Source: Gammaproteobacteria bacterium (lineage in GTDB: Bacteria > Pseudomonadota > Gammaproteobacteria > Steroidobacterales > Steroidobacteraceae). Taken from it: a DNA stretch of 64,000 nt. Positions within the stretch are counted from its first letter, which is position 1. Each line of letters begins with the position of its first letter. The position numbers were made by a program, and so were the translations under genes. Below, piece after piece: positions 62,669 through 64,000 of the stretch. The notes under the pieces were generated by a model. That model was given only the letters and a program-made list of their open reading frames with translations. It was not told the origin of the DNA and did not search any database. Location: positions 47,410 to 111,409 of the forward strand of contig JANYJY010000041.1 of NCBI GenBank assembly GCA_025358295.1, read 5' to 3'.

Positions 62669-63911
62669 TTATTCGGCTTGGTCTTTATTGCGTGGAGCCT
62701 TATCGGGACAACGGCATTGGGCAGCCGCTTGGCGTGATGCCACCCTGCAATCCAGTTATGACGTCATTATCGTCGGCGGCGGCGGACACGGCCTTGCCGC
62801 CGCATACTACCTGGCAAAGAACCACGGGATCACCCGGGTAGCCGTGATCGAGCGCGGCTGGATCGGCGGCGGTAATACGGGTCGCAACACCACCATCGTT
62901 CGCTCGAATTATCTGTTCCCGGAAAGCGCGCGTCTGTACGATTTCTCCTTGCAGTTGTACGAGGGGCTCTCGCAGGCGTTGAACTTCAACATCATGCTCA
63001 GTCAGCGTGGCTTGATCATGTTGGCCCACAGTCGGCACGATTTGGACTCCATGTCCCGCTGGGCCAATGCCATGCGCATGAACGGCATCACTGCCGAGCT
63101 TTTGACCCTCGAAGAAGTCGGCGCTCTTGCGCCCGCCCTCGATCTGTCGCCGCGGGCGCGTCTGCCCGTACTCGGCGGGTTCATGCAGCGGCGCGGCGGT
63201 ACTGCGCGGCATGACGCGGTTGCCTGGGGCTATGCACGTGCCGCTTCCTCGCTGGGCGTCGACATCATTCAGAATTGCGAGGTCACCGGCTTCATCAAGG
63301 AAAATGGTCGGGTTGTCGGCGTCGATACGACTCGAGGCCCCGTTCGCGCGGAACGTGTGGGCATCGCCGCAGCTGGGCATAGTTCGGTGCTGGCGAAGCT
63401 CGCGGGTTTCCGTTTGCCCGTGACCAGCTACGCATTGCAGGCCATGGTGAGCGAGCCGATCAAGCCCGTGCTCGATACGGTGGTTATCTCGCCCGGCACC
63501 GGCGCCTATGTAAACCAGTCCGACAAGGGCGAGATCGTCATGGGCGCCATGCTCGATTTGTTCCCCTCCTATGCGCAGCGCGGCAGCTTTGCCGTCAAAC
63601 AATCCATCATTGCCTCGACCCTGGCCCTGTTTCCGTCTTTCAGCCGCCTGAATCTCATGCGTCAGTGGGCGGGCACAGTCGATGTGGTGCATGACTCCAG
63701 TCCCATCATCGGACCGACTCCTTTGCCCAATTTGTATATCAATTGCGGCTGGGGCACCGGCGGCTTCAAGGCCATCCCTGCGGGCGGCTGGACTCTCGCC
63801 CATGTGCTGGCGACGGGCCAGAATCATCCGCTGGCCGAGCCCTTTCAACTAGAACGTTTCATCAGCGGACGCCTGATCGACGAGGCCGCAGCGTCCGGGA
63901 TTGCACACTGA
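62658..63911 (+). CDS. soxB: Sarcosine oxidase beta subunit (second copy)
   Basis: 417 residues, same family and layout as the soxB at 47591: YDVIIVGGGGHGLAAAYYLAKNHG, GWIGGGNTGRNTTIVRSNYLF and C-terminal LYINCGWGTGGFKAIPAGGWTLAH. The two differ in many positions between these blocks, so this is a diverged paralog and not a recent duplicate. It overlaps the oxygenase gene at its start and the following soxD at its end (TGATG), forming a tight operon. Confidence 0.9.
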   Translation: MRSNYSAWSLLRGALSGQRHWAAAWRDATLQSSYDVIIVGGGGHGLAAAYYLAKNHGITRVAVIERGWIGGGNTGRNTTIVRSNYLFPESARLYDFSLQLYEGLSQALNFNIMLSQRGLIMLAHSRHDLDSMSRWANAMRMNGITAELLTLEEVGALAPALDLSPRARLPVLGGFMQRRGGTARHDAVAWGYARAASSLGVDIIQNCEVTGFIKENGRVVGVDTTRGPVRAERVGIAAAGHSSVLAKLAGFRLPVTSYALQAMVSEPIKPVLDTVVISPGTGAYVNQSDKGEIVMGAMLDLFPSYAQRGSFAVKQSIIASTLALFPSFSRLNLMRQWAGTVDVVHDSSPIIGPTPLPNLYINCGWGTGGFKAIPAGGWTLAHVLATGQNHPLAEPFQLERFISGRLIDEAAASGIAH

Positions 63912-64000
63912 TGATGCAAATTCCCTGCATTCACTGTGGTCTGCGCGACGAGAGCGAATTCGTCTGCGGCGGCACTTCGCATTTGGCACGGCCGGGATTG
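63911..64000 (+). CDS. soxD: Sarcosine oxidase delta subunit (second copy), 3' truncated by window edge
   Basis: The first 30 residues are visible: a CIHCG zinc motif, then EFVCGGTSHLARPGL, matching the start of SoxD at 47279. The start overlaps the soxB stop by one base; a second ATG follows at 63914. The remainder, and probably soxA and soxG, lie beyond the window. Confidence 0.85.
   Translation, partial: MMQIPCIHCGLRDESEFVCGGTSHLARPGL

Noticed and set aside
1..64000. tRNA/rRNA genes, CRISPR arrays, insertion sequences or prophage genes
   Set aside because: None recognised on either strand by eye; tRNA detection without a tool is unreliable, so a covariance-model scan would be the proper test.

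Overview
The window is a dense, GC-rich stretch of bacterial chromosome, about 48 genes in 64 kb with many 4-base stop/start overlaps. Gene content suggests a proteobacterium, most likely a gammaproteobacterium of the Steroidobacter/Nevskiales type: a TonB-dependent receptor, a TPR-sulfotransferase, bet genes, four-subunit sarcosine oxidase and a GbdR-like regulator. This placement is inference from gene content; no rRNA is present to test it. I saw no tRNA, CRISPR array, transposase or phage gene.

The theme is uptake and stepwise breakdown of quaternary and methylated amines. Bases 1-4843 hold two tandem PYROXD2-like flavoproteins, a GcvT-like protein and a PotA-like ATPase, the end of a transporter/catabolic operon that begins upstream. 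A secreted phosphatase-superfamily protein follows. On the minus strand is a probable periplasmic amine-oxidation module (amine oxidase, cytochrome c, exported RidA; 6032-8681). Bases 8919-17887 carry carnitine genes: carnitine dehydrogenase fused to a thioesterase, a TetR regulator, an acyl-CoA dehydrogenase, CaiD, an ADP-forming acyl-CoA synthetase, a second thioesterase and a BKACE dehydrocarnitine-cleavage enzyme. Together they could convert gamma-butyrobetaine or carnitine to glycine betaine.

Bases 18074-27135 carry a choline/betaine ABC transporter whose binding protein and permease are fused, then choline oxidation genes in which the BetI repressor and the BetB dehydrogenase form one protein, then BetA, an EamA exporter and a betaine-homocysteine methyltransferase-like protein. 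Bases 27678-37753 are a corrinoid one-carbon cluster: HyuA-like ATPase, MttB-family methyltransferase, corrinoid protein, DUF1638, Virulence_fact-domain protein, MetV-like, MetF, methyl-THF methyltransferase and an ASKHA/ferredoxin activator. A second MttB paralog with a secreted esterase lies at 37773-40968, followed by a GGDEF/EAL protein.

Bases 43730-51323 (minus strand) encode a dimethylglycine dehydrogenase-like protein and sarcosine oxidase SoxBDAG, divergent from a GbdR-like regulator. A TPR-sulfotransferase, a TonB receptor, an S9 peptidase and an exported alpha/beta hydrolase follow. The window ends in a second demethylation operon: a GbcA-like Rieske oxygenase, a second SoxB and the start of a second SoxD.

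The genes fit one flow: choline and carnitine to glycine betaine, betaine to dimethylglycine by up to three different chemistries (Rieske oxygenase, corrinoid methyltransferase, homocysteine methyltransferase), then dimethylglycine to sarcosine to glycine, with one-carbon units captured on tetrahydrofolate. The most unusual items are the BetI-BetB fusion, the coexistence of the three betaine-demethylation chemistries, and the exported amine oxidase/cytochrome c/RidA set.
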